A DNA stretch of 64,000 nt from JAKANT01 sp035502095 (GCA_035502095.1 DATJUX010000043.1:372001-436000); one strand, 5' to 3'; numbered from the stretch's first letter, positions 16,890-26,182 are shown. The notes: a model not told the origin generated them from the letters alone. Translations and numbers: made by a program.

Positions 16890-17687
16890 TCAGTAGCCGC
16901 CGCGCCCGGCGTCGCCGCGGCCGTCCTTGTTGGCGCGCATCGCCTTGATCACCTGCTGCGCGCCCGCCGCCATGAGGCGGGCGTCGGAGCTGACGGTGAC
17001 GAACTGGAAACCCTTCGCGACCCGCTTGAGCGCGACCTCGGGCGTGCCGTTGTGAATGCCGGCCACCACGCCGTGTGCCTTGGCCCGGTCGAGCACGTGG
17101 TCGATCGCCTGCGCGACCGGCGGCTCGACTTCGTCGAAGCTGGGGTTGCAGCCGAGCGAAAGCGAGAGGTCGGACGGACCGATGTAGACGGCATCGAGCC
17201 CCTCGACCGACAGGATGCCGTCGAGGTTGTCGAGCGCCTGGCTGGTTTCGATCATCGCGAAGGTGATGATCGTGTCGTTGGCATGTTGCGGGTAGTCGGC
17301 ACCGCCGTAGAGCAGGGCGCGGATCGGGCCGAAGCTGCGCGTACCGCGCGGCGCGTAGTGGGTCCACGCGACGAGCTTCTGTGCGTCCTCGCGCGTGTTG
17401 ATCATCGGGCAGATCACGGCGTAGGCGCCGGCGTCGAGCGTCTTCATCAGGATGCCCGGCTCGAGCCAGGGCACGCGCACGACCGGCACCGTCGGCGTCG
17501 TCGAAATCGCGGTCAGCATCGCGACCGCCGCCTGGTAGTCGACCACGCCGTGCTGCAGGTCGATGGTGAGCGAGTCCCACCCCTGGTGGGCCATCGTCTC
17601 GGCCGAGAAGTTGCTTGGTATCGCGAGCCAGCCGTTGACGGCCGCGCCACCGGACTGCCAGATCTTGCGGAGATTGTTTTCACGCAT
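16890..17687 (-). CDS. HpcH/HpaI-family aldolase (5-keto-4-deoxy-D-glucarate aldolase, GarL-like)
   Basis: This 265-residue class II pyruvate aldolase has LTIDLQHGVVDY (the usual EHG is QHG here), a substrate-binding Arg in VVRVPW, IETSQALDNLDGI and the hallmark YIGPSDLSLSLG. In this operon its expected job is to split 5-keto-4-deoxy-glucarate into pyruvate and tartronate semialdehyde, feeding GarR. GTG/ATG alternatives upstream are rejected in favour of ATG 17687, which has AAGGGAG 6 bases before it and lies 17 bases from the gudD stop. The sequence is closer to the general HpaI family than to E. coli GarL, so the substrate is inferred from context. Confidence 0.85.
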   Translation of the reverse strand: MRENNLRKIWQSGGAAVNGWLAIPSNFSAETMAHQGWDSLTIDLQHGVVDYQAAVAMLTAISTTPTVPVVRVPWLEPGILMKTLDAGAYAVICPMINTREDAQKLVAWTHYAPRGTRSFGPIRALLYGGADYPQHANDTIITFAMIETSQALDNLDGILSVEGLDAVYIGPSDLSLSLGCNPSFDEVEPPVAQAIDHVLDRAKAHGVVAGIHNGTPEVALKRVAKGFQFVTVSSDARLMAAGAQQVIKAMRANKDGRGDAGRGGY

Positions 17688-17704
17688 GCATCGCTCCCTT
17701 GTAC

Positions 17705-19039
17705 CTAGCGGACCAGTGCGGGCCGCTTGTTGTCGAACCTCCAGTTCGGAATCAGGTACTGCATCGCGACCGAGTCGTCGCGCGCACCCAGACCGTGCTG
17801 CTTGTAGAGCTGGTGCGCCTTTTCGACCGCGGCCAGGTCGAGTTCGACGCCGAGGCCGGGCTTTTTCGGCACCTGCACCAGCCCGCCGCGGATCTGCAGC
17901 GGTTCGCGTGTCAGGCGCTGGCCGTCCTGCCATATCCAGTGCGTATCGATGGCGGTTACGCGCCCGGGCGCTGCGGCGGCCGCATGGGTGAACATCGCGA
18001 GCGAGACGTCGAAGTGATTGTTGGAGTGCGATCCCCACGTCAGGCCGAAGTCGCGGCACGTCTGCGCCACGCGCACCGCGCCCTGGAGCGTCCAGAAGTG
18101 CGGGTCGGCGAGCGGAATGTCGACCGACTGCAGCGACAGCGAATGCACCATCTGCCGCCAGTCGGTCGCCACCATGTTGGTAGCCGTCGGCAGCCCGGTC
18201 GCGCGGCGGAACTCGGCCATCACTTCACGCCCGGAAAAACCTTCCTCGGCGCCGCACGGATCCTCGGCGTAGGCGAGCACGCCGTGCAGGTCGCGCATCA
18301 GGCGGATCGCGTCCTTCAGCAACCAGCCGCCGTTCGGATCGAGCGTGACGCGCGCTTGCGGAAAGCGTTCGTGCAGCGCGCGGATCGCCTCGACCTCCTC
18401 GTCGCCGCGCAGGACGCCGCCCTTCAGCTTGAAGTCGTTGAAGCCGTAGCGGGCGTGCGCCGCTTCGGCCAGACGCACGATGGCCTGGGGCGTGAGCGCC
18501 TCTTCGTGGCGCAAGCGCAGCCAGTCGTCGGAGGCCTCCGGCGCACTGGCGTAAGGAAGATCGGTCTTCTTGCGCGGGCCGACGTAGAACAGGTAGCCCA
18601 GCATCTCGACCGCATCGCGCTGCTGGCCCTCGCCGAGCAAGGCCGCGACCGGCACGCCGAGGTGCTGCCCGAGCAGGTCGAGCAGGGCGGATTCGATGGC
18701 GGTCGCGACGTGGATGGTGGTGCGCAGGTCGAAGGTCTGCAGGCCCCGCCCGCCGGCATCGCGGTCGGCGAACTGGTCGCGCACGCGGCGCAGGGTCTGC
18801 AGGTAGTCGCCGACGGGCCGGCCGATCACGGTGGCACGCGCATCGTCGAGCGTGGTGCGGATCTTCTCGCCGCCCGGCACCTCGCCGACGCCGGTGTGCC
18901 CCGCGTTGTCCTGCAGGACGAGGATGTTGCGGGTGAAGAAGGGACCGTGAGCGCCGCTCAGGTTGAGCAGCATGCTGTCACGGCCGGCCACCGGAATGAC
19001 CTTCATGTCGGTGACCACGGGAGCGGTCGACTGCGTCAT
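17705..19039 (-). CDS. gudD: Glucarate dehydratase
   Basis: This 444-residue enolase-superfamily enzyme is full length for GudD. It shows GVGEVPGGE, RYGFNDFKLKGGV (catalytic Lys pair), DPNGGW, AYAEDPCGAEEG, ATNMVATDW (metal and substrate contacts) and WGSHSNNHFDVSLAM, which contains the catalytic His. It dehydrates D-glucarate (or idarate) to 5-keto-4-deoxy-D-glucarate. It is the first gene of the five-gene sugar-acid operon. ATG 19039 is supported by AAGGAG 8 bases upstream; the open frame beyond it shows no family similarity. The LysR gene is divergent with 142 bases between. Confidence 0.94.
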   Translation of the reverse strand: MTQSTAPVVTDMKVIPVAGRDSMLLNLSGAHGPFFTRNILVLQDNAGHTGVGEVPGGEKIRTTLDDARATVIGRPVGDYLQTLRRVRDQFADRDAGGRGLQTFDLRTTIHVATAIESALLDLLGQHLGVPVAALLGEGQQRDAVEMLGYLFYVGPRKKTDLPYASAPEASDDWLRLRHEEALTPQAIVRLAEAAHARYGFNDFKLKGGVLRGDEEVEAIRALHERFPQARVTLDPNGGWLLKDAIRLMRDLHGVLAYAEDPCGAEEGFSGREVMAEFRRATGLPTATNMVATDWRQMVHSLSLQSVDIPLADPHFWTLQGAVRVAQTCRDFGLTWGSHSNNHFDVSLAMFTHAAAAAPGRVTAIDTHWIWQDGQRLTREPLQIRGGLVQVPKKPGLGVELDLAAVEKAHQLYKQHGLGARDDSVAMQYLIPNWRFDNKRPALVR

Positions 19040-19160
19040 CGGATGGATCTCCTTGAATTGGGCCGCTTGCGTCCGCGCGCTCCGGCGTGCCGCGTGCCTC
19101 GATTGATGGCGCAACGTTAGTCCCGCCGATCGATCCGGTCCAATCCATAATTCGTTGTGT

Positions 19161-19171
19161 TTCGATACGAA
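19161..19171. promoter_or_regulatory. Candidate LysR operator in the gudD/LysR intergenic region
   Basis: TTCGATACGAA is a perfect 4+3+4 inverted repeat just upstream of the LysR start and about 120 bases upstream of gudD. LysR regulators usually bind interrupted dyads in the divergent promoter they share with their target. The site is short, so this is a weak, context-based call. Confidence 0.3.
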
Positions 19172-19181
19172 GGTCGAATCG

Positions 19182-20087
19182 GTGGAACTGCGCAAGCTGC
19201 GTTACTTCGTCGTACTCGCCGAGGAACTGCACTTCGGCCGCGCGGCGCGGCGCCTGCACATCACCCAGCCGCCGCTGTCGATGGCGATCCAGTCGCTCGA
19301 GGACGAGCTGGGCGTGAAGCTCTTCGCGCGCACGCCCCGGCGCGTCACCGTGACGCATGCCGGCGCGGCGTTTCTCGAGCACGCGCGCACGCTGCTCGCC
19401 CGCGCCGAGGATGCCATCGAGCTCGCGCGGGCCGCCGATCGCGGCGAAGTGGGACGGCTGAAGATCGGCTTCATGTCCGCCACGATCTACACGCTGCTGC
19501 CGCCGTTGCTGCGCGACTTCGCCGCGCGCTTCCCGGCCGTGAAGCTCGAGCTGCGGGAGCTGGCGATGCCGCAGCAGTTCCTCCAGCTGCGCAGCGGCGA
19601 GATCGACGTGGGATTCGTGCGGCCTCCGGTCGAGGACGCGGAACTCGATGCGGAGACGGTCCTGCGCGAACCGCTCGTCGTTGCGCTGCCCCGCGGGCAC
19701 CCCCTGGCGAAGCTGCGGCGGATTCCGGCGCGGCGCCTGGCCGCGGAATCGTTCGTGCTGTTCCAGCGCCAGCCCGGCCTGGTCCTGCACCACCTCGTGG
19801 TGCGCTTCTGCGTGCAGAACGGCTTCACGCCGCGGGTGGCCCAGGAAGCGACCCAGTCGCATGCGGTGGTCGGGCTGGTGTCGGCCGGCATCGGCGTCGC
19901 GCTCGTGCCCGAGTCGGTTCAGAGGACCCGCATGCGGGGCGTGGAGTACCGCCCGCTGCAGGAGAAGTCGCCGCCCGTCGAGACGGCGCTTGCCTGGCGG
20001 CGCGACGACGCAGCGCCCGCACTGGCCGCGTTCAGGAAGGCGACGCGCGAATTCGCGGCGCGTTACAACTGGGCCGGGCGAAGCTGA
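19182..20087 (+). CDS. LysR-family transcriptional regulator of the sugar-acid operon
   Basis: This 301-residue protein has an N-terminal winged helix-turn-helix (residues 1-60: LRYFVVLAEELHFGRAARRL, ITQPPLSMAIQSLEDELG) and a two-subdomain effector-binding region (about 90-295). It probably senses glucarate, galactarate or a pathway intermediate and activates the divergent gudD operon; that role is inferred from position. The start chosen is GTG 19182, giving the family-typical VELRKLRYF and having GAAGG 8 bases upstream; TTG 19155 is the longer alternative. It ends 50 bases from the convergent GH127 gene. Confidence 0.9.
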   Translation: MELRKLRYFVVLAEELHFGRAARRLHITQPPLSMAIQSLEDELGVKLFARTPRRVTVTHAGAAFLEHARTLLARAEDAIELARAADRGEVGRLKIGFMSATIYTLLPPLLRDFAARFPAVKLELRELAMPQQFLQLRSGEIDVGFVRPPVEDAELDAETVLREPLVVALPRGHPLAKLRRIPARRLAAESFVLFQRQPGLVLHHLVVRFCVQNGFTPRVAQEATQSHAVVGLVSAGIGVALVPESVQRTRMRGVEYRPLQEKSPPVETALAWRRDDAAPALAAFRKATREFAARYNWAGRS

Positions 20088-20136
20088 CGCGCGACGCGTT
20101 GATCTGTTCCCGACGTTGCTGTGGGACCGCTTTGCA

Positions 20137-22035
20137 CTAGGATTCCGCGATCCACACCTGCATCCGGTTCGGCCCGCGGTTGTTCCACGCGTAGTAAGGC
20201 ACGGCGACGACGCGGGTCGGGCGCGTCGGAAATGGCTCCTTCCGGTACAGAACGTCGCCGTCCGCCGTGACTTGCGCAGCCTCGGCATCGCCGACCACGG
20301 TGATGATGCCGTCGAACAGGTCCGGGCGAACCTCGATACCGAGCGAAGCCTGCCGCGGCAGGCGGAGCAAGCCGACTTCCGCGTCCGGGTTGTCGACCTG
20401 TTCCAGGCAGTAGACGAGCGGCCCGCGCTTCAGCCCCACCCTCCCGACGTCGGCGCGCACTTGCGGATGCGCATAGATCCGCTCGACCGGCATCGGCAAT
20501 TCGAGTTCGACGCGGTCGCCGCTGTTCCAGGTGCGATCGATCTCCGCGTAGCCGCGAACCAGCACCGCGGCCAGCGGTGTGCCATTCACCGCCAGTCGAA
20601 ACTCGCGCGCCCACCCCGGAATCCGCAGCCGGAGCTTGAACTGCAACGCCTCCTGCGCCTGGATGGTCAACGCAACCGCGCCCGCCCACGGATAGTCCGT
20701 CTGCTGGCGGATCACGACGGGCTTGCCGCCGACCGTCAGATCGGCACGGCTTGCGCCGTACAGGTGTACCGCCACGGTGTCGTCCCCGGTCGAGTAAAAG
20801 TAGCCGCCGACCGAAGCCACGAGGCGTGCCACGTTCATCGTGCAGCACGGACACGGATGCCAGGTCCAGCGCGTGTGGCTGCCGTCGCTTTCGAGCGGAT
20901 TCTCGTAGAAGTAGTGCGTGCCGTCGCGCGACAGGCCCGACAGCGCGCCGTTGTAGAGCGAGAGTTCGAGCACGTCGGCGTAGGCGCGATCGCAGTCGAG
21001 GTTGAGCATGCGCTGCGCCCAGAAGGTGAGCGCCACCGCGGCACAGGTCTCGGCATACGCGGTGTCGTTGGGAAGATCGAAGTCGCGCGTGAAGCCCTCG
21101 TTTTCGGCCGCGGGGCCAAGGCCGGCCGTGACGTACATGCGGCGCGACGTGAGGTCGCGCCAGAGGATTTCGCAGGCGCGCTGCAGCGAGGCATCGCCGA
21201 GGTCCGCGGCGAGATCCGCCATCGCCGTGTACATGTACATCGCCCGCACCGCATGGCCGACCACCTTGTCCTGCTGGCGCACCGGCCGATGCGACTGGTT
21301 GTACTCGTAGCTCCTGAACCAGTACTTGGCCGGATCGGCGCCGCGCGCGATCGCCTCGATATCGAAATAGTGCGGCGTCGCGCCGCGCTCGTCGATGAAA
21401 TATCGGGCGAGATCCAGGTGCTTGCGCTCGCCGGTCGCGTGATACAGCTTGATCAGCGCGAGTTCGATCTCCTGGTGGCCGCAGTAGCCGCGGCGCTGGT
21501 CCGGTCCGCGTCCGAACGTCGCGGCGATGTGGCTGATGTAGCGCTCGAGCACGTCGAGCAGGCGGCGGCGACCGGTCGCCTGCCAGTACGCCACGGCACC
21601 TTCGAGCAGGTGGCCCGCGCAGTACAGCTCGTGGCAGTCGCGCAGGTTGGTCCAGCGGCGCTGGGGATCGCGATCGATGTACCAGCAGTTGAGGTAGCCG
21701 TCCGGAAGCTGGGCGCGTTCGAGCGCGTCGGTGATGCGCTCGATGTGGTCTTCGATCGCGGCATCGCGCCCGTGCGACAGCGCATAACTCGCGGCTTCGA
21801 TCCACTTGCCGACGTCGGAGTCCCAGAAAATCTGGGTCGTCAGGCCGTGCTCGCCGACGGGAATCCGCAGTGGCGGCGGCGGCTTGGGAATCGCGAGCGA
21901 ATCGAGGATGCCGTTTTCCTGCAGCTGGCGGTACTGGCTCGGAATCGTCTTCGCGAGCACGGTGTCGAGCCGCTCGCGCCAGAACCCGCTTTCGATCCGT
22001 ACCGCGGTGAATCGAACCGGCTTGAAGCGTCGCAT
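20137..22035 (-). CDS. GH127 beta-L-arabinofuranosidase-type glycoside hydrolase
   Basis: This 632-residue protein is the usual length for GH127 (old DUF1680). It has an (alpha/alpha)6-type catalytic domain followed by beta domains (WAREFRLAVNG region onward). The zinc/catalytic cluster matches HypBA1: E329-x-C331 in AETC and C397-C398 in HPCPCC, with a Cys as nucleophile. It has no signal peptide, so it works in the cytoplasm on oligosaccharides imported by the adjacent ABC system. It is the last gene of the transporter operon, 45 bases after the LacI gene. The likely substrates are beta-L-arabinofuranosyl oligosaccharides; other GH127 specificities are possible. Confidence 0.9.
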   Translation of the reverse strand: MRRFKPVRFTAVRIESGFWRERLDTVLAKTIPSQYRQLQENGILDSLAIPKPPPPLRIPVGEHGLTTQIFWDSDVGKWIEAASYALSHGRDAAIEDHIERITDALERAQLPDGYLNCWYIDRDPQRRWTNLRDCHELYCAGHLLEGAVAYWQATGRRRLLDVLERYISHIAATFGRGPDQRRGYCGHQEIELALIKLYHATGERKHLDLARYFIDERGATPHYFDIEAIARGADPAKYWFRSYEYNQSHRPVRQQDKVVGHAVRAMYMYTAMADLAADLGDASLQRACEILWRDLTSRRMYVTAGLGPAAENEGFTRDFDLPNDTAYAETCAAVALTFWAQRMLNLDCDRAYADVLELSLYNGALSGLSRDGTHYFYENPLESDGSHTRWTWHPCPCCTMNVARLVASVGGYFYSTGDDTVAVHLYGASRADLTVGGKPVVIRQQTDYPWAGAVALTIQAQEALQFKLRLRIPGWAREFRLAVNGTPLAAVLVRGYAEIDRTWNSGDRVELELPMPVERIYAHPQVRADVGRVGLKRGPLVYCLEQVDNPDAEVGLLRLPRQASLGIEVRPDLFDGIITVVGDAEAAQVTADGDVLYRKEPFPTRPTRVVAVPYYAWNNRGPNRMQVWIAES

Positions 22036-22080
22036 TTTGTCCTCGTGGGTGACTCCGAAGGCGGAGTGAAGCGATGCCGT

Positions 22081-23097
22081 CTAGGTCGGGGCTCGCGCGC
22101 CGCAGGACTCGCGCACGACCAGGCTGCAGGGCATCCGCTGCAGGCCGGTCGACGGCGCCCCGTCGATCAGTTCGATCAGGCGGCGCCCGGCTTCGTGGCC
22201 GAGCCGGGTCAGGTTCATGTCGATCGTCGTCAGCGGCGGCCGCGTCGCCTCGGCAATGATTTCCCAGTTGTCGAAGCCGACCACCGACACCGCGGCTGGA
22301 ACGTCGATGCCGCGCTCGCGCAGGCGATCGATGACACCGCGGGCGATCAGGTCGTTGCCGCAGAAGATCGCGTCCGGCGGCTGTGCCGAAGCGAACAATC
22401 GATCGAGCGCTTCGCGCCCCCAGGCCTCCGACCACACGCCGGCCAGGACCGGCGCCGCGCCCGGATCGAGCCCCGCCGCCTGCAGGGCATTGACGAACCC
22501 GGCGCGGCGCAGCCGCACCGCCTCGAAGCGCTCGGGACCGGTGATGTGCGCGAGCCGGCGCCGGCCCACGCCAAGCAGATGTGCGGTGGCGAGTTGCGCG
22601 CCGGATTCGTCGTCCGGCACCAGGCAGAGCGCGTCCGGATCTTCAGTGCGCGAGAACACGTAGAGCAGCGGCAGGCCGTGCGTGTCGACGGCGAGCGGCG
22701 GGCGGCGGTCGGCGCGCCGCGCGGTGACGACGATGCCGTCGACGCGCTTGCCGAGCAGCGTCTCGACGTGGCGCGCCTCGCGTTCGGGGTCGTCGGTGGC
22801 GTTGCACATGATCACCGAGATGCGGCGCTCGCTCAGGCAGGCCTCGAGGCCTTCCATGATCGGCATCGTGAAGCGGCCGAAGCTGTCGGTCGAGATCACG
22901 CCGACGGTCTGGCTCTGGCCGCGGTGCAGGCTGTGGGCGAGATCGTTCGGGCGGAACCCGATCTCCTTGGCGATCGCGCGCACGCGCGCCCTGGTCTCCG
23001 GCCGCAGCTTGCCGCTTTCGGTGAGCGCCTTCGACGCCGTGCCGACGCTGACCCCGGCCAGCTGCGCCACGTCGCGGATCGTCGGTCGTGTCTTCAT
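22081..23097 (-). CDS. LacI-family transcriptional repressor
   Basis: This 338-residue protein has an N-terminal LacI helix-turn-helix (TIRDVAQLAGVSVGTASKAL) with hinge, then a periplasmic-binding-like sensor domain (from about residue 60: TVGVISTDSFG, through the C-terminal LVVRESC). It lies inside the operon it probably controls. Its ATG overlaps the stop of the upstream permease gene by 4 bases (ATGA), and GH127 follows. The paired GAAAACCTTTTC sites in the promoter upstream of the binding-protein gene are the natural operator candidates. The inducer is presumably the imported sugar or its phosphate. Confidence 0.92.
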   Translation of the reverse strand: MKTRPTIRDVAQLAGVSVGTASKALTESGKLRPETRARVRAIAKEIGFRPNDLAHSLHRGQSQTVGVISTDSFGRFTMPIMEGLEACLSERRISVIMCNATDDPEREARHVETLLGKRVDGIVVTARRADRRPPLAVDTHGLPLLYVFSRTEDPDALCLVPDDESGAQLATAHLLGVGRRRLAHITGPERFEAVRLRRAGFVNALQAAGLDPGAAPVLAGVWSEAWGREALDRLFASAQPPDAIFCGNDLIARGVIDRLRERGIDVPAAVSVVGFDNWEIIAEATRPPLTTIDMNLTRLGHEAGRRLIELIDGAPSTGLQRMPCSLVVRESCGARAPT

Positions 23098-23978
23098 TTG
23101 ACCGCGCCGCTCAACAGGCCCGACTGGTAGTACTTGCGCAGCAGCATGTAGATGACCAGACACGGCAAGATCGAGATGACGACGCCGGCCTGCAACGCGC
23201 CCCAGTCGACGGCACCGAAGTGACCCTGGCGCACGCCGACCAGCATGATCGGCACGGTGAAGCGCGTTTCCTTGCTCATGAAGATCAAAGCCGCGATGAA
23301 CTCGTTCCACGAGGCGATGAACGCGAACAACACCATGGTCACGAGCGCCGGGCGCGTTACCGGCAGGAACAGGCGCCAGAGCGCGCCCACGCTGCCGCAG
23401 CCGTCGACGATCGCCGCCTCCTCGAGCTCGCGCGGCACCGACTCGAAGCCGCTGCGCGCGAGATAGACCGAGAACGGCAGCTGGAGGATCGTGTGCACGA
23501 TCGCCAGGCCGAGATGCGTGTTGGCGATGCCCAGCTGCGAGAACATCGCGTAGAGCGGCGTGAGCAGCGCCTGGTACGGGATCATCAGCCCCGCGATCAG
23601 GATCAGGAAGAGCACTTCGCGCCCCGGAATCGGAAAGCGTGCGAGCCCGTAGCCGGCCGGGACCGCGAGCAGCACGCACAACACGATCGTGAGCAGCGCA
23701 ACGGCCAGGCTGTTGAAGACATAGACCAGCAGGCCGGCCTGGTAGTTGAAGACCTTGGCATAGTTCTCGGTGCTCAGCGTATGCGGCACGTAGTGCGGCG
23801 GCACCGCCGACGCTTCGGCCGCGGTCTTGATCGACGACAGGAACGTGACGAGGATCGGGAACACCATGAGCGCGATCACCGCGACGCAGATCGCGCCGAG
23901 CAGAAAGCCCGTCGCGCGCACCGCTTGGCGCGGTGGATTGCCGATCGCATCGGCGGTCGCAGCCGCGGTCCGCATCAT
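23094..23978 (-). CDS. Sugar ABC transporter permease (MalG/UgpE type)
   Basis: This 294-residue protein has six membrane helices and the inner-membrane EAA motif (ELEEAAIVDGCGSVGALWRLFLP, about 190-212) that docks the ATPase. It pairs with the MalF-type permease upstream, whose stop overlaps this start by 4 bases. The C-terminus YYQSGLLSGAVK is typical of CUT1 sugar permeases. The start is the first of two tandem ATGs (23978). No ATP-binding subunit gene is present in the operon. Confidence 0.93.
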   Translation of the reverse strand: MMRTAAATADAIGNPPRQAVRATGFLLGAICVAVIALMVFPILVTFLSSIKTAAEASAVPPHYVPHTLSTENYAKVFNYQAGLLVYVFNSLAVALLTIVLCVLLAVPAGYGLARFPIPGREVLFLILIAGLMIPYQALLTPLYAMFSQLGIANTHLGLAIVHTILQLPFSVYLARSGFESVPRELEEAAIVDGCGSVGALWRLFLPVTRPALVTMVLFAFIASWNEFIAALIFMSKETRFTVPIMLVGVRQGHFGAVDWGALQAGVVISILPCLVIYMLLRKYYQSGLLSGAVK

Positions 23979-24853
23979 GTCTGCCCGGTGCGGCGCGCGA
24001 GGAAGATCTGCACCGCGGCGGCGGCGAAGATGATCGCGAGCAGGATGATCGAGAGCGTCGCGCCGTAGCCCTGCTTGAAGTAGATGAACGAGTTCTGGTA
24101 GATCCAGTAGACCGAGGTGAACGTCTCGCTGCGCGGGCCGCCCGCGGTCATGATGTAAAACTGGTCGAACGCGAGCATCGAGCCGATCGCGCTGACCAGC
24201 GTCGTGTACGCGATCGCACGGCCGGTGAGCGGCAGCGTGATGCGCAGCACGCGCTGCCAGTAGCCGGCGCCATCCATCGTCGCCGCCTCCTGGATGTCTT
24301 CGCCGACGGACTGGATGGCGGCGACGAACAGGATCATTCCGAAGCCGACCACCTTCCAGACGATCGAGACAATCACGGCCCACAGTCCGAGTTCCGCATC
24401 GACGAACCACACGACCGCGTGATCGACCAGATGCAGGTCCTGGAGCTGCCGGTCGACCAGCCCGACCTGTTCGTCGAACAGACCCACCCAGAGGAAGCTC
24501 GAGCTGCCGATGCCGATCACGAACGGCAGGAAGACGACGGTGCGGGTCAGCCCCGCGAGCCGCACCGGCGCGAGCGTCAGCAGCGCGAGCAGGAAGCCGC
24601 TGACGATCAGGATCGGCGTGATGTACGCGGTGTATTTCAGCGTGAACAGCAGCGCGTTCCAGAACGTCTCGTCGTTCCACGCCCTGATGTAGTTGCTCCA
24701 GCCGACGTACTTCTCCCCGCCGAGCAACGAAGAACTCGTCAGCGACAGCCGGAACAGCTCCGCCAGCGGATACAGCACGAAGACGGCGACGAACAGGAGC
24801 GCCGGCGCGACGAAGGCGAGACCGACGAGCGCACGCCGCCGCGCGTGTTTCAT
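23975..24853 (-). CDS. Sugar ABC transporter permease (MalF/UgpA type)
   Basis: This 292-residue, six-helix permease has the short N-terminal helix AFVAPALLFVAVFVLYPL and the EAA loop DIQEAATMDGAGYWQRVLRITLP. A hydrophilic insert between helices 3 and 4 (GLFDEQVGLVDRQLQDLHLVD) is longer than usual. Together with the MalG-type protein it should form the channel for the lipoprotein-delivered sugar. It lies 33 bases after the binding-protein gene and overlaps the next permease by 4 bases. Confidence 0.93.
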   Translation of the reverse strand: MKHARRRALVGLAFVAPALLFVAVFVLYPLAELFRLSLTSSSLLGGEKYVGWSNYIRAWNDETFWNALLFTLKYTAYITPILIVSGFLLALLTLAPVRLAGLTRTVVFLPFVIGIGSSSFLWVGLFDEQVGLVDRQLQDLHLVDHAVVWFVDAELGLWAVIVSIVWKVVGFGMILFVAAIQSVGEDIQEAATMDGAGYWQRVLRITLPLTGRAIAYTTLVSAIGSMLAFDQFYIMTAGGPRSETFTSVYWIYQNSFIYFKQGYGATLSIILLAIIFAAAAVQIFLARRTGQT

Positions 24854-24886
24854 CCTGCTGATCCGGACGCGAGTGCCGCCACCGGC

Positions 24887-26182
24887 CTACTCGCGCGCGA
24901 TCTCCTTCATCTTCGCCTTCGCCTTGGCGATGCCTTCGTCGACCTTGCCGTCGAAAACGGCGGCCTGGATCATCTGGATCCAGGGCGACGAGTCGCTGTT
25001 CACCATGTCGTTGAAGTGGAACACCCATGGCACGTAGCCGATGCCCACCGCCTGCGCGGTCTTGACGACGCGCGGCTCGGACTCGAAGTACTTGTTGTTG
25101 GCGAGATCGGTGCGTGAAGGCAGGATGTTGTTCTTGGCGAGGCCTTCGCGCTGCGCCTCGTCGCTGAGCTCCCACTTGATGAAGTCCAGCGCGAGCTTCT
25201 CCTGCTTGCTGCCCTTCGGCACCGCGACGACGTCTCCGCCCACGAATGCCGAGGCTTGTCCATCCTTGATGCCCGGCAGGAACGTGACGCCGAAGTCCAT
25301 GTTCGGCACGTCCTTCTTCAGGTCGGAGATGAGGAAACCCCCGGCGCCCTGGATCCCGATCTTGCCGCTCTTGAAGTTGGCGACGAAATTGGCGCCATTG
25401 TCGGCTTGCGCGCTCTTCGGGATCAGGCCTTCGGTCCACATGTCGCGGAAGAGCTGCAGCACTTCCCTGACGCCGGGGCCGGCGAGCGGCTCTTCGCTGG
25501 CGTCGGCGGGCAGGATCTTCGCGCCGGAGGCGACCATCATCGGCGACGTCGTGAAGATGTTGCAGCCCGGGCACGAACCGGAAAAATAGAAGCCGTAGAT
25601 GTCGGGGCCGAGGGCGCGGATCTTCTTCGCGTACTGGTGGATCTGCGCGAGCGTGGTGGGCGGCTTGTTCGGGTCGAGGCCCGCCTGCTTGAACAGGTCC
25701 TTGTTGTAGATCAGGATCGACACGTCGGGCGTGAAGCCGGTGCCGTAGATGCGCCCCTTGTAGGTCGCGAGATTGGTGAAGGCCGGCGCGACCTTGGCGA
25801 AGTTCGGATCCGCCTTCATCGCATCGGTGATGTCGGTCAGGAAGCCGGCACGCATGAAATCCGGCATGTAGATCAGATCGAACGAGATCAGGTCGGGCAC
25901 GTCGCCGGCCTTGGCGCCGGTCGCAAGCTTGGACACCATCTGGTTGTCCGGAATCACCGTCAGCGCGATCTTGTCGGTGTGTCCGCTGTTCCAGAGATCG
26001 ACCATGTGCTGGGCGGCGTTGGCGCCGCTCGCGCGCACCCACATGCTGAGTTGAGTTGCCTGCCCCGCCGGTGCTGGTGCGGGCGCCGCCGCCGGTTGAG
26101 GCGGCTCTTCTTTCTTGCTGCAGGCGGCTAGCGCGATCGCCGCGGCGACGATCACGCCGCCGAGCAAAGAGTTGGATCTCAT
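24887..26182 (-). CDS. Sugar ABC transporter substrate-binding lipoprotein
   Basis: This 431-residue family 1 extracellular solute-binding protein has a lipobox LAAC with the acylated Cys at 21, then a Pro/Ala linker (to about residue 41). The body has LSMWVRA, VPDLISFDL, TYKGRIYGTGF, DVSILIYNKDLFKQAGL and a C-terminal lobe. It delivers a sugar, probably an arabinofuranosyl oligosaccharide given the GH127 in the operon, to the two permeases. A Cys pair (GSCPGC near 195) could form a disulfide. It is the first gene of the operon; the promoter with two operators lies about 110 bases upstream. Confidence 0.93.
   Translation of the reverse strand: MRSNSLLGGVIVAAAIALAACSKKEEPPQPAAAPAPAPAGQATQLSMWVRASGANAAQHMVDLWNSGHTDKIALTVIPDNQMVSKLATGAKAGDVPDLISFDLIYMPDFMRAGFLTDITDAMKADPNFAKVAPAFTNLATYKGRIYGTGFTPDVSILIYNKDLFKQAGLDPNKPPTTLAQIHQYAKKIRALGPDIYGFYFSGSCPGCNIFTTSPMMVASGAKILPADASEEPLAGPGVREVLQLFRDMWTEGLIPKSAQADNGANFVANFKSGKIGIQGAGGFLISDLKKDVPNMDFGVTFLPGIKDGQASAFVGGDVVAVPKGSKQEKLALDFIKWELSDEAQREGLAKNNILPSRTDLANNKYFESEPRVVKTAQAVGIGYVPWVFHFNDMVNSDSSPWIQMIQAAVFDGKVDEGIAKAKAKMKEIARE

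Noticed and set aside
20088..20136. Shared terminator between the convergent LysR and GH127 genes
   Set aside because: No stem followed by a T-run is present in the 49 bases.
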